A stretch of 8,266 nucleotides of DNA, taken from assembly GCA_003246805.1 (NCBI GenBank), contig QKDG01000114.1:1-8266 (forward strand). Reading direction: 5' to 3'. The notes under the pieces were generated by a model. That model worked only from the letters and a program-made list of their open reading frames with translations. It searched no databases and was not told where the DNA came from. Made by a program: the position numbers and the translations under genes. Of the stretch, positions 1-7,178 are shown one piece after another (position 1 is the stretch's first letter; every line of letters starts with the position of its first letter). This DNA comes from Clostridia bacterium (GTDB lineage: Bacteria; Bacillota; Clostridia; Oscillospirales; Ruminococcaceae).

Positions 1-747
1 CCAACGCCTTGTTTCCTGAATAATAACGCCGCCTGCTTCTAAAACTTCAATTTGTCTTTTTGCTTCGTATTCTATTCCTCTTACAGCGGCACTAAAGCTG
101 TTGACATTTTTCATTTCACAGCGTGTTCCAAACGGCTCACCTGGTTTTCTTACAGAAACATTTACGTCACAACGGATTGAACCCTCCTGCATTTTGCAGT
201 CAGAAATATCAATATATTGAAGAATTGATTTTATTGTATCAAGATATGCTTTTGCCTCAGCAGAACTTCTTAAATCAGGTTCAGAAACTATTTCGATAAG
301 TGGAACACCACATCTGTTCAAATCAACTAATGAGCCCTCAAAGGCATCTGAATGCAAAAGCTTTCCCGCATCTTCTTCTATATGAATTCTTGTGACTCCA
401 ATTCTTTTTTCTTCACCATTTACAAGAATATCAAGATAACCATTTTCGCATAAAGGGACCTCAGCCTGTGAAATTTGATATGCTTTTGGCAAGTCAGGGT
501 AAAAATAGTTTTTTCTGTCCTGTTTACAAACTCTATTAATTTTGCAGTTTAAAGCATGCCCCATTAGAATTGCATTTTCTACAACCTTTTCATTTAAGGT
601 GGGCAAGGTTCCCGGCATTCCCATACAAATAGGGCATACCTGTGTATTTACTTCAAGCCCAAAAGCATTCTTGCAATCACAATATATTTTTGAATCTGTG
701 TTAAGCTCAGCGTGAACTTCCAAGCCAATAATTATTTCGTAATCCAT
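1..747 (-). CDS. gatB: Aspartyl/glutamyl-tRNA amidotransferase subunit B (partial, C-terminus beyond window)
   Basis: This subunit binds the mischarged Glu-tRNA(Gln) or Asp-tRNA(Asn), activates its carboxylate with ATP, and receives ammonia from GatA. I translated 249 codons from the ATG at 745-747 to the window edge; the family is usually about 475-480 residues, so roughly half is present. Recognisable family stretches are GLEVHAEL (8-15, with His12), DRKNYFYPDLPKAYQISQ (77-94), RIHIEEDAGK (120-129, acidic residues at 124-126), EIVSEPDLR, and EGSIRCDVNVS. These belong to the cradle domain; the helical and YqeY-like tail domains lie outside. Cys23, Cys25, Cys38 and Cys41 form a CxC-x12-CxxC cluster, a pattern known as a zinc site in some GatB proteins and absent from the B. 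subtilis protein as I recall it. AGGAGG at 755-760 sits 7 bases before the ATG. The gap to the gatA stop is 12 bases, which implies one operon. No frameshift is seen. Confidence 0.97.
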   Translation of the reverse strand, partial: MDYEIIIGLEVHAELNTDSKIYCDCKNAFGLEVNTQVCPICMGMPGTLPTLNEKVVENAILMGHALNCKINRVCKQDRKNYFYPDLPKAYQISQAEVPLCENGYLDILVNGEEKRIGVTRIHIEEDAGKLLHSDAFEGSLVDLNRCGVPLIEIVSEPDLRSSAEAKAYLDTIKSILQYIDISDCKMQEGSIRCDVNVSVRKPGEPFGTRCEMKNVNSFSAAVRGIEYEAKRQIEVLEAGGVIIQETRRW

Positions 748-759
748 TATTAAACCTCC

Positions 760-2220
760 TTATAGAACAGCTGGCATTTTAAAGCCACCAACAAGTTGTT
801 CATAGGAATAAGCAGTATCAAGCAAAGTTTGTTCGCTAAATTTATTCCCGATAAGCTGCAAGCCAATAGGTAAGCCTTTTTCATCCCTGCCGCAAGGAAT
901 GCTTATTGCTGGAAGCCCAGCGATATTAATTGTAACGGTGCAAATATCGGTAGAATACATTTTCAAAGGGTCATCAGTGTTCTCGCCTATTTTGAAAGCA
1001 GTTGACGGAACAGTAGGTGTAGCAATAACATCAATATCATTAAATGAACTAATGAATTCCGAAGTAATTCTCTTTTGAATCTGCTTTGCTCTCTTATAAT
1101 AAGCATCGTAATAGCCTGAGCTTAATACAAATGTGCCAAGCATAATTCTTCTCTTTACTTCATCTCCAAAGCCTTCACTTCTCGTTTTTTCATACATATC
1201 TATTAGGCTGTCGTAATCTTTTGTACGATAACCGTATTTAACGCCATCAAAGCGTGCAAGGTTTGATGATGCCTCAGCCGAGGAAATAATATAATAGGCA
1301 GAAAGAGCATAGTCTGTTGAAGGCAGAGAAATCTCTTTAACAATTGCCCCCTTTAATTCCAACTGCTTAACAGCATTATAAACAGCAGTTTTAACATTAT
1401 CATCTATTCCTGCACCAAAATATTCTTTTGGCATTCCAATTTTCAAGCCCTTAACATCACTTTTAAGATTATCGCTCAAATTAGAATATTCTCTGTAAGC
1501 TGATGTTGAATCCATTTTATCATAGCCATTAATAACAGATTGCAGCATAGCAACATCTTTTACGCAACGGCCAAAAGGGCCAATCTGGTCAAGAGAAGAT
1601 GCAAAAGCAACAAGCCCATAGCGTGAAACACTACCGTAAGTAGGCTTTAAACCAACAACACCACAATATGAGGCAGGCTGGCGAATAGACCCACCAGTAT
1701 CAGAGCCAAGAGAAACTATTGCTTCACCCGCAGCGACAGAAGCAGCACTGCCACCTGATGAGCCACCAGGAATTCTTGACAAATCATTTGGATTTTTAGT
1801 CTTTTTAAAATAAGAATTTTCTGTTGAGGAACCCATGGCGAATTCATCCATATTTAACTTGCCCGTGATAACCATTCCCGCATTGCTTATTTTATCAACA
1901 ACTGTTGCGTTAAAAGGCGGAATGTAATTTTCAAGCATTTTTGATGAGCATGTTGTTGTTATTCCTTTGGTTGAAATGTTATCCTTTATTCCGATAGGGA
2001 TGCCTGCAAGTGGGGCAACGCTCTCCCCTCTCTGTATTTTGTTATCGATTTCAATTGCTGTTTTTATTGCATTATCCTTTGTGAGAGTAGTATAAGCTTC
2101 GACTCTATCTTCAACGGCTTCAATTCGATTAATAACAGATTCTGTTAATTCTCTTGAAGAGATTTCTTTGTTTCTTATCATTTCAGATAATTCATAAGCA
2201 TTTTTAAAAAATAATTCCAA
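760..2220 (-). CDS. gatA: Aspartyl/glutamyl-tRNA amidotransferase subunit A
   Basis: This is the glutaminase subunit of GatCAB, an amidase-signature enzyme that hydrolyses glutamine and passes ammonia to GatB. With a TTG start at 2218-2220 the product is 486 residues, the usual length. In that numbering the Ser-cisSer-Lys triad falls at Lys79 (GIPIGIKDN), Ser154 (GGSSGGSA) and Ser178 (GSDTGGSIRQPA), the same numbers as in the Staphylococcus aureus enzyme. The open frame extends three codons further, to a TTG at 2227-2229, but that TTG directly abuts the AGGAG at 2230-2234 with no spacer. The TTG at 2220 lies 9 bases away and gives the usual N-terminus (MELFFKNAYELSEMI). No ATG or GTG fits in frame near the ribosome site. 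The gene lies 12 bases after the gatC stop and 12 bases before gatB. It is intact. Confidence 0.96.
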   Translation of the reverse strand: MELFFKNAYELSEMIRNKEISSRELTESVINRIEAVEDRVEAYTTLTKDNAIKTAIEIDNKIQRGESVAPLAGIPIGIKDNISTKGITTTCSSKMLENYIPPFNATVVDKISNAGMVITGKLNMDEFAMGSSTENSYFKKTKNPNDLSRIPGGSSGGSAASVAAGEAIVSLGSDTGGSIRQPASYCGVVGLKPTYGSVSRYGLVAFASSLDQIGPFGRCVKDVAMLQSVINGYDKMDSTSAYREYSNLSDNLKSDVKGLKIGMPKEYFGAGIDDNVKTAVYNAVKQLELKGAIVKEISLPSTDYALSAYYIISSAEASSNLARFDGVKYGYRTKDYDSLIDMYEKTRSEGFGDEVKRRIMLGTFVLSSGYYDAYYKRAKQIQKRITSEFISSFNDIDVIATPTVPSTAFKIGENTDDPLKMYSTDICTVTINIAGLPAISIPCGRDEKGLPIGLQLIGNKFSEQTLLDTAYSYEQLVGGFKMPAVL

Positions 2221-2229
2221 AGTCCACAA

Positions 2230-2234
2230 CTCCT
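2230..2234 (-). promoter_or_regulatory. gatA ribosome binding site that decides the start
   Basis: AGGAG on the minus strand overlaps the TAG stop of gatC (2233-2235). It touches the upstream TTG (2227-2229) with no spacing but is 9 bases from the in-frame TTG at 2218-2220. Spacing therefore favours the downstream start and suggests translational coupling of gatA to gatC. Confidence 0.7.
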
Positions 2235-2502
2235 ATTCAACAGTTTTTGGTACAACAAGGCAACCAGCCTGAACCATAGGTGCATTATTCAACAATTCAC
2301 CTCTTGTATACTTATTTGCTCTTGCGATATCTTCACGCAAAATTAAAGGATTTGATGTATCAAGGATTAACTCGTCATCAATAGCTGGTAATTTCTCAAC
2401 CATTTCGATAATTCCCTGCATGTCCTTTTCAAATTTTTCAAGCTTTTCATCTTCAATTTTTAATCTTGAAAGCTTTGCGATGTGTTTAATATCAATATTC
2501 AT
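2233..2502 (-). CDS. gatC: Aspartyl/glutamyl-tRNA amidotransferase subunit C
   Basis: This small subunit wraps around the GatA-GatB interface and stabilises the complex; it is not catalytic. The product is 89 residues, slightly short of the usual 95 or so. It has the family layout: an N-terminal two-helix region (HIAKLSRLKIEDEKL and the following amphipathic helix to about residue 38), then LREDIAR and the C-terminal RGELLNNAPMVQAG and VVPKTVE, which match the family's conserved tail. The ATG is at 2500-2502 with a perfect AGGAGG four bases upstream. Seventeen bases separate it from the ligA stop, so it is probably cotranscribed with ligA and with gatA and gatB behind it. Confidence 0.96.
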   Translation of the reverse strand: MNIDIKHIAKLSRLKIEDEKLEKFEKDMQGIIEMVEKLPAIDDELILDTSNPLILREDIARANKYTRGELLNNAPMVQAGCLVVPKTVE

Positions 2503-2519
2503 ATATCCTCCTGTTATTT

Positions 2520-4496
2520 TTAAAGCATCTGCTTAAATTCTTCTTCACTTATAACTTTGATACCAAGCTCTTGTGCTTTTGTCAGCTTGCTTCCTGCATC
2601 CTCACCTGCCAACACGTAGCTTGTCTTTTTTGAAACAGAAGATGATGCTTTGCCACCTGATTTTTCAATAAGCTCCTTTGCTTCATCCCTTGACATAGAT
2701 GGCAATGTGCCAGTCAAAACAAAGGTTAAACCTGTAAACTTATTGCCTGTTTTTGTTTTTTTATAGCTTGTATTTAAACCATAGGCTTTTAATCTATCAA
2801 TAATATTCAGCATATGTTTTTCTTTGAAAGCATTGTATACGCTTAAAGCCATTATCTCGCCAAAATTTTCGATTTCAGCAATTTCATCAGCCTTTGCAAA
2901 AATAATGTTATCAATATCACCAAATTTATCACACAGCAATTTAGCTGAGGCTTGCCCGATATTTCGTATTCCAAGCCCAAATATCAATCGGTCAAGTGAA
3001 TTTGATTTTGATGCCTCTATTGCTTTCAAAAGGTTTGAGGCAGATTTTTCTTTGAATCGTTCAAGCGACAAAAGCTTGTCCATATCAAGCTCATATAAGT
3101 CTGCAACAGATTTAATAAGCCCATTATCCAGCAAAGCTTCAACAATTGCAGGGCCAAGACCGTCAATATTCATCGCACCTTTTGAAGAGAAGTGAATAAT
3201 ACTCCTCATAATCTGTGCAGGGCAATCGACATTAGGGCAACGCAAAACACTTTCATCTTCATCTCTTACAGCTTTGGTGCCACAAACAGGGCATTTTTCT
3301 GGCAGCGTATATGGGGTTTTATTATTTCCCTTTTTATAAACTGATAAAACCTCAGGAATAATATCTCCTGCTTTTCTTACAGTAATAATATCACCTATTG
3401 AAATGTTCTTATCATTTATAAATTCCTGATTATGCAAAACAGCACGTCCAACACTCGTCCCAGCAAGCAAAACAGGCTCAAATATAGCTACTGGTGTAAT
3501 AGCGCCGGTTCTACCTACATTAACTTCTATATCAAGCAATTGTGTGTTTTTTTCCTCTGGTGGGAATTTATAGGCAACTGCCCACTTAGGAACTTTTGTG
3601 GTAAATCCAAGCTGTTCACGCTGCGCAAAATCATCTACTTTTATCACAACACCATCAATATCAAAAGGGAAAATACTCCTGCTATTGCCAATACTATTTA
3701 TTCTTTTAATGATTTCATCATAGCTGGTTACTCTTGTATAATCAGGTACAACCTTGAAACCAAGCTCTGATAAAAAATCCAAAGAATTTTTATGTGAATA
3801 AAGCTCATGCCCTTCAATCTGCTGAATATTAAAAACAAATATATCAAGATTCCTTTTAGCTGTAATTGATGACTTTTTTTGTCTTAAAGAGCCAGCAGCT
3901 GCATTTCGTGGGTTTTTAAAGGGCTGTTCATCATTATTAATCTGCTCTTCAGTCAGCTTTAAAAAAACAGAATGTGGCATATAAACCTCACCACGAACCT
4001 CAATGAACGGAATATTCTTTGATAAGGTTTTTGGGATAGATTTAATTGTCTTTAAATTATTAGTAACATCTTCACCTACAAAGCCATCCCCTCTCGTAGA
4101 ACCCCTGAAAAATTCACCGTTTACATATTCGAGTGAAACAGATAAACCGTCAATCTTAGGCTCAACCACAAAGCATGGGTTATTTAAGGAATTTTTACAC
4201 CTGATAAAAAAAGCCTCAACCTGTTCAAAAGAAAAAACATCCTGCAAGCTACCCATCTGCACCTTGTGTTCAACTTTTTCAAACTCGTTCAAAACCTCAC
4301 CACCGACTTTTTTCGTTGGTGAGTCTGATTTTGCAAGTTCAGGGAACTCTTCTTCAAGTGATTTAAGCTCCTGCATTAGGATATCATACTCAAAATCCTT
4401 GATTTCTGGATTATCCTTAACATAGTACTGCTCATTATGATAATTGATAATGCCAGTGAGGTCAGAAATTCTTTGTTTTGCTCTTTCAAATTCCAT
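2520..4496 (-). CDS. ligA: NAD-dependent DNA ligase LigA
   Basis: This enzyme seals nicks in replication and repair using NAD+ as the adenylate donor. The product is 658 residues, close to the usual 670, and the domain order is complete. Domain Ia (about 1-70) carries the NMN-binding residues Tyr24, Asp34, Tyr37 and Asp38. The adenylation domain has catalytic Lys114 in EPKIDGLS (112-119), followed by STRGDGFVGEDVT, VRGEVYMP, KNPRNAAAGSLRQ and DGVVIKV. The OB fold includes VNVGRTGAITPVA (326-338). The zinc finger has Cys402, Cys405, Cys420 and Cys425. Helix-hairpin-helix repeats span about 440-570, and a BRCT domain spans about 587-658 (GLTFVLTGTL onward). The ATG is at 4494-4496, with AGGAG five bases upstream. 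An extended -10 promoter precedes it, and gatC follows after 17 bases. No disruption is visible. Confidence 0.98.
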   Translation of the reverse strand: MEFERAKQRISDLTGIINYHNEQYYVKDNPEIKDFEYDILMQELKSLEEEFPELAKSDSPTKKVGGEVLNEFEKVEHKVQMGSLQDVFSFEQVEAFFIRCKNSLNNPCFVVEPKIDGLSVSLEYVNGEFFRGSTRGDGFVGEDVTNNLKTIKSIPKTLSKNIPFIEVRGEVYMPHSVFLKLTEEQINNDEQPFKNPRNAAAGSLRQKKSSITAKRNLDIFVFNIQQIEGHELYSHKNSLDFLSELGFKVVPDYTRVTSYDEIIKRINSIGNSRSIFPFDIDGVVIKVDDFAQREQLGFTTKVPKWAVAYKFPPEEKNTQLLDIEVNVGRTGAITPVAIFEPVLLAGTSVGRAVLHNQEFINDKNISIGDIITVRKAGDIIPEVLSVYKKGNNKTPYTLPEKCPVCGTKAVRDEDESVLRCPNVDCPAQIMRSIIHFSSKGAMNIDGLGPAIVEALLDNGLIKSVADLYELDMDKLLSLERFKEKSASNLLKAIEASKSNSLDRLIFGLGIRNIGQASAKLLCDKFGDIDNIIFAKADEIAEIENFGEIMALSVYNAFKEKHMLNIIDRLKAYGLNTSYKKTKTGNKFTGLTFVLTGTLPSMSRDEAKELIEKSGGKASSSVSKKTSYVLAGEDAGSKLTKAQELGIKVISEEEFKQML

Positions 4497-4531
4497 AATT
4501 ACTCCTGAAAAATCATTAATTCATTCTATTT

Positions 4532-4540
4532 ATTATACCA
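4532..4540 (-). promoter_or_regulatory. Extended -10 promoter of ligA-gatCAB
   Basis: On the minus strand the sequence TGGTATAAT gives a perfect TATAAT (4532-4537) preceded by the TG of an extended -10 element (4539-4540). It is 35 bases upstream of the ligA ATG, inside the 68-base gap after yunB. No good -35 hexamer is present at 16-18 bases, which is common for extended -10 promoters. It probably reads ligA and the gatC-gatA-gatB genes behind it with the housekeeping sigma factor. This is inferred from sequence only. Confidence 0.65.
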
Positions 4541-4564
4541 TATTTTTTATTGAATAAGCTACAA

Positions 4565-5239
4565 TTATTTGTTGTAATCCAATATTTTTTCATAATCTTC
4601 TCTGTCATCACCTGTTATGTATGTATAGCTTTCTGGAATATCACCTACGATAATTGTCTCGGCAATTAGATAATTCATATTAACATCTGTGGTTGTTTTA
4701 AACCCAGGAATTATTGCAGATACATTCCCTGTTACTTCAAGTATAATCTGATGCAATGTCTGATTTACTCCTGCCGGTGTAAATTTGCTCACAAGCCGTG
4801 AATCAACATATCCGACAGGCTCAAACTTAAATGTTATATCAGGTCCACGTCCATATAAAAAATTTATCCCGCTTAAAGTGCCTGACGAAACTGTTATATT
4901 CTCTTTGCTTATATTTTTAAAATCGTTGTTAATGTTATAAGTAATAGTTGCCTGCAACCTGTTTATAACTGCCATATTACTCTCGATTGAGGACACGTTC
5001 CCAATATCGTTCTTTGATACTTTTACAAGTGTTTCGTATGTAAAATCATCATCAGTTAAAGCATTATATACAGCAGTTGAAATTATTCTTGTGGCGATTA
5101 CATTGCTTTCGTATTCTGCTATTTTATAAATTATAGGCCTTATTTGTGAATCAACAATTATATATGTTAATATAACAATAAAAATTGAAAAAATAAGGAA
5201 ATATGAAAAAGTAATTTTCGTTTTTTGGGGAGCTCTCAA
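4565..5239 (-). CDS. yunB: Sporulation protein YunB
   Basis: The product is 224 residues and resembles the YunB family, a sporulation protein made under sigma-E in the mother cell of Bacillus subtilis; its molecular function is not established. It has a short basic N-terminus (residues 1-9: MRAPQKTKI), one hydrophobic segment (about 10-29), and an extracytoplasmic domain. Family-like landmarks are SQIRPIIYKIAEYES after the membrane segment, LYGRGPDITFKFEPVG (128-143), FTPAGVNQTLHQI (153-165), and LIAETIIVGDIPESY (191-205). The C-terminus is acidic. The start is a TTG at 5237-5239, supported by AGGTG seven bases upstream, with no better in-frame start nearby. The gene is not tightly linked to either neighbour: a terminator precedes it and a separate promoter follows it, so it looks monocistronic. 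The identification rests on my recall of the family pattern. Confidence 0.88.
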   Translation of the reverse strand: MRAPQKTKITFSYFLIFSIFIVILTYIIVDSQIRPIIYKIAEYESNVIATRIISTAVYNALTDDDFTYETLVKVSKNDIGNVSSIESNMAVINRLQATITYNINNDFKNISKENITVSSGTLSGINFLYGRGPDITFKFEPVGYVDSRLVSKFTPAGVNQTLHQIILEVTGNVSAIIPGFKTTTDVNMNYLIAETIIVGDIPESYTYITGDDREDYEKILDYNK

Positions 5240-5246
5240 AGTATCA

Positions 5247-5251
5247 CACCT
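5247..5251 (-). promoter_or_regulatory. yunB ribosome binding site supporting a TTG start
   Basis: AGGTG (within AAAAAGGTG) on the minus strand lies 7 bases before the TTG at 5237-5239. It is weaker than the AGGAGG sites of the neighbouring genes. Combined with a TTG codon this suggests modest translation. Confidence 0.5.
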
Positions 5252-5293
5252 TTTTAATTTGATAATAAATTATATTCAATTACAAATTAAAAA
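5251..5293. repeat. Perfect 11-bp inverted repeat bracketing the yunB -10 box
   Basis: The plus strand reads TTTTTAATTTG at 5251-5261 and its exact reverse complement CAAATTAAAAA at 5283-5293, with 21 bases between. The candidate yunB -10 lies between the arms, and the left arm abuts the ribosome site. It could be an operator, or a hairpin in any transcript that reads through from upstream. The arms are almost all A and T, so chance is possible. Confidence 0.45.
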
Positions 5294-5298
5294 TGTGC
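5269..5298 (-). promoter_or_regulatory. Candidate yunB promoter (sigma-E-like, possibly sigma-A)
   Basis: On the minus strand GCACATT (5292-5298) is followed after 15 bases by AATATAAT (5269-5276). This fits the spacing of the B. subtilis sigma-E consensus (KMATATT, 14-15 bases, CATACAHT) with one mismatch in the -35 core and two in the -10. The -10 also contains a perfect TATAAT, but no TTGACA-like box lies 16-18 bases away. The -10 is 29 bases from the start codon. Choosing sigma-E is an inference from the known regulation of yunB. Confidence 0.4.
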
Positions 5299-5306
5299 CA
5301 GGCTTC

Positions 5307-5344
5307 AAATAAAATCGGATAACAGATAAACTGTTACCCGATTT
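5307..5344 (-). terminator. Intrinsic terminator of the transketolase operon
   Basis: On the minus strand the 14-base arm AAATCGGGTAACAG (5331-5344) pairs with CTGTTATCCGATTT (5312-5325) across a 5-base loop, followed by TATTT. The single imperfect pair is a G-U wobble in minus-strand RNA but an A-C mismatch in plus-strand RNA, so the hairpin belongs to minus-strand transcripts. It begins 14 bases after the stop of the transketolase C-terminal subunit gene. The U-run is short and interrupted, so termination may be incomplete. Confidence 0.75.
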
Positions 5345-5358
5345 ACTGTTATTGACGC

Positions 5359-6306
5359 TTATTTTCTGTTTAAAACTTCTTTTGCTTTCGCCACAATGTT
5401 CTCTTTTGATAGCCCAAATTCCTTTAAAAGAACATCACCAGGCCCGGAATAGCCAAAAGTATCATTTACACCAATTTTATAAACAGGGACAGGGCAACAT
5501 TCAGCAAGAACATCACTTACAGCAGAACCTAAACCGCCAATAATGCTATGCTCTTCAACAGTAATAATTAATCCTGTTTCCTTTGCGGCTTTTATAACAA
5601 TATCGCGGTCAATAGGCTTGATGGTGTGGATATTGATAATTCTTGCATCAATCCCCTGCTGAGAAAGCTCTTCCCCTGCACTGATTGCCTCACCAACCAT
5701 AAGGCCTGTTGCAATAATAGTGATATCTTTACCTTCTTTAAGTTCTATACCTTTTCCAAGCTCAAATTTGTAAGTATCTTTGTTATTGAAAACAGGTGCA
5801 GCAAGCCTTCCAAATCTCAAATAAACTGGGCCGTTGTAGAGAATCGCAGCTTCGACAGCCGCTTTAGCCTCAACATCATCGGCAGGATTAATAATTGTCA
5901 TTCCAGGTATAGTTCTCATCAAGGCTATATCTTCATTACACTGATGAGTAGCACCGTCTTCACCAACCGAAATCCCAGCGTGAGTTGCGCCTATTTTAAC
6001 ATTTAAGTGCGGATACCCGATAGAATTTCTAACTATTTCAAATGCTCTTCCGGCTGCAAACATAGCAAATGAGCTTGCAAATGGAATCATTCCGCTCGCA
6101 GCAAGGCCAGCAGCTACTCCCATCATGTTCGCCTCTGCAATTCCGCAGTCAAAAAAACGCTCGGGACAAGCCTTTCTAAATATTCCTGTTTTTGTAGCAG
6201 CAGCAAGGTCAGCATCAAGAACTACTAAGTTCTGATATTTATCGGCCAATTCTGCAAGGGCTTCGCCATAGCTTTCTCTTGTTGCTTTTTTTATTAAATC
6301 CGGCAT
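5359..6306 (-). CDS. Transketolase, C-terminal subunit (split enzyme)
   Basis: This is the pyrimidine-binding plus C-terminal half of a thiamine diphosphate transketolase, which moves two-carbon units between sugar phosphates in the non-oxidative pentose phosphate pathway. It is 315 residues. The catalytic glutamate that activates the cofactor is Glu58 in CGIAEANM. The substrate or proton-transfer histidines are His109 (GATHAG) and His121 (GEDGATHQ); their 12-residue spacing equals that of E. coli His461 and His473. The C-terminal domain follows from about residue 190, with HTIKPID and EEHSIIGGLGSAV. The ATG at 6304-6306 is 2 bases after the stop of the N-terminal subunit gene. Its GGAGG lies inside the last codons of that gene, so the two halves should be made in a coupled way. 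A transketolase role is likely, but a related sugar-specific split transketolase cannot be excluded. Confidence 0.94.
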   Translation of the reverse strand: MPDLIKKATRESYGEALAELADKYQNLVVLDADLAAATKTGIFRKACPERFFDCGIAEANMMGVAAGLAASGMIPFASSFAMFAAGRAFEIVRNSIGYPHLNVKIGATHAGISVGEDGATHQCNEDIALMRTIPGMTIINPADDVEAKAAVEAAILYNGPVYLRFGRLAAPVFNNKDTYKFELGKGIELKEGKDITIIATGLMVGEAISAGEELSQQGIDARIINIHTIKPIDRDIVIKAAKETGLIITVEEHSIIGGLGSAVSDVLAECCPVPVYKIGVNDTFGYSGPGDVLLKEFGLSKENIVAKAKEVLNRK

Positions 6307-6308
6307 TA

Positions 6309-7154
6309 TTATCCCTCCAATTCGTTCAAAACATTATTTAGCTCAGCCATTGCCTGCTCGTATTGCTCTTTATTAGGGGCAGACCCATGCCAAGAAACAT
6401 TATTTTCCATAAATGAAACATGTTTACCTTTAACACTTTTTTGAACAATAACAACTGGCTGCCCACTGATTTTTTCTGCCTCATTGAATGCTCGCTCAAT
6501 ATCGTCAAAATCATGTGCATCCATAGTAATTACGTGCCAGCCGAAAGCAGCAAATTTATCTGTAATTGGCTCAGGTGAGCACACTTCACATATTTTACCA
6601 TCTATCTGCAAGCCATTATTGTCAACAATTGCAAGAAGATTATCAAGCTTGTTATGTGCCGCAAACATTGCTGCCTCCCATACCTGGCCCTCTTCAATCT
6701 CACCATCGCCAAGTATTGCATAAACCTTATAAGGAATATTCTTGATTTTACCTGCCAAAGCCATACCACAGGCTGCTGAAATCCCCTGCCCTAACGAGCC
6801 TGTGCTCATATCAACACCTGGTATATGCTTCATATCCGGATGCCCTTGAAGTATTGAGCCTATATGTCGCAATGATTTTAACAATTCAGTATCAAAATAA
6901 CCTCTGTGCGCAAGTGCAGAATACAAACCCGGTGCACAGTGGCCCTTTGATAAAACCAACCTGTCTCTTTCTTCAAGAGATGGTTTATCAGGATAAATAC
7001 ACATTTTATTAAAATATAGATACGTCAGCAAATCTGCTATTGAAAGCGAACCACCGGGATGTCCAGATTTAGCATTATAAACACCCTCTATTATTCCCAT
7101 TCTAATTTTACAAGCAGTTATTTGAAGTTGCTTTTTGATTGTCAAATCCATCAT
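6309..7154 (-). CDS. Transketolase, N-terminal subunit (split enzyme)
   Basis: This is the pyrophosphate-binding half of transketolase; it holds thiamine diphosphate and a divalent metal and works with the C-terminal subunit encoded next to it. It is 281 residues. The cofactor motif is GDGEIEEGQ (149-157) with Asp150, and NNG at 179-181 with Asn180, a spacing of 30 as in E. coli Asp155 and Asn185. Conserved histidines are His32 (SGHPGGS), His72 (SKGHCAPG), His105 (GHPD) and His256 (WHGSAP). Two tandem ATG codons (7152-7154 and 7149-7151) follow GGAGG by 4 and 7 bases; either could be used and the products differ by one methionine. The gene starts 24 bases after the rluD-type gene stop. Splitting at this domain boundary is normal in many Clostridia and archaea and is not a frameshift, because both halves have their own start and ribosome site. 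Confidence 0.95.
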   Translation of the reverse strand: MMDLTIKKQLQITACKIRMGIIEGVYNAKSGHPGGSLSIADLLTYLYFNKMCIYPDKPSLEERDRLVLSKGHCAPGLYSALAHRGYFDTELLKSLRHIGSILQGHPDMKHIPGVDMSTGSLGQGISAACGMALAGKIKNIPYKVYAILGDGEIEEGQVWEAAMFAAHNKLDNLLAIVDNNGLQIDGKICEVCSPEPITDKFAAFGWHVITMDAHDFDDIERAFNEAEKISGQPVVIVQKSVKGKHVSFMENNVSWHGSAPNKEQYEQAMAELNNVLNELEG

Positions 7155-7178
7155 TTAACCTCCAGAATTAATTTTCAT

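Noticed and set aside
2824..4425. Three plus-strand open frames of 112-140 codons opposite ligA
   Set aside because: They lie entirely antisense to a complete, motif-rich LigA, have no ribosome sites or recognisable protein features, and look like shadows of minus-strand codon use.
5295..5300. TGGCAC on the minus strand, resembling a sigma-54 -24 element
   Set aside because: No TTGC-type -12 element follows at the required spacing, and no enhancer-binding regulator gene is nearby.
6307..6308. Split transketolase as a frameshifted single gene
   Set aside because: Each half has its own start codon and ribosome site, the break lies at the known domain boundary, and two-gene transketolases are common in Clostridia and archaea.
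5352..6723. Plus-strand frames opposite the two transketolase genes, and a 60-codon minus-strand frame at 6338-6520
   Set aside because: All overlap confident coding sequence in another frame and show no family features of their own.
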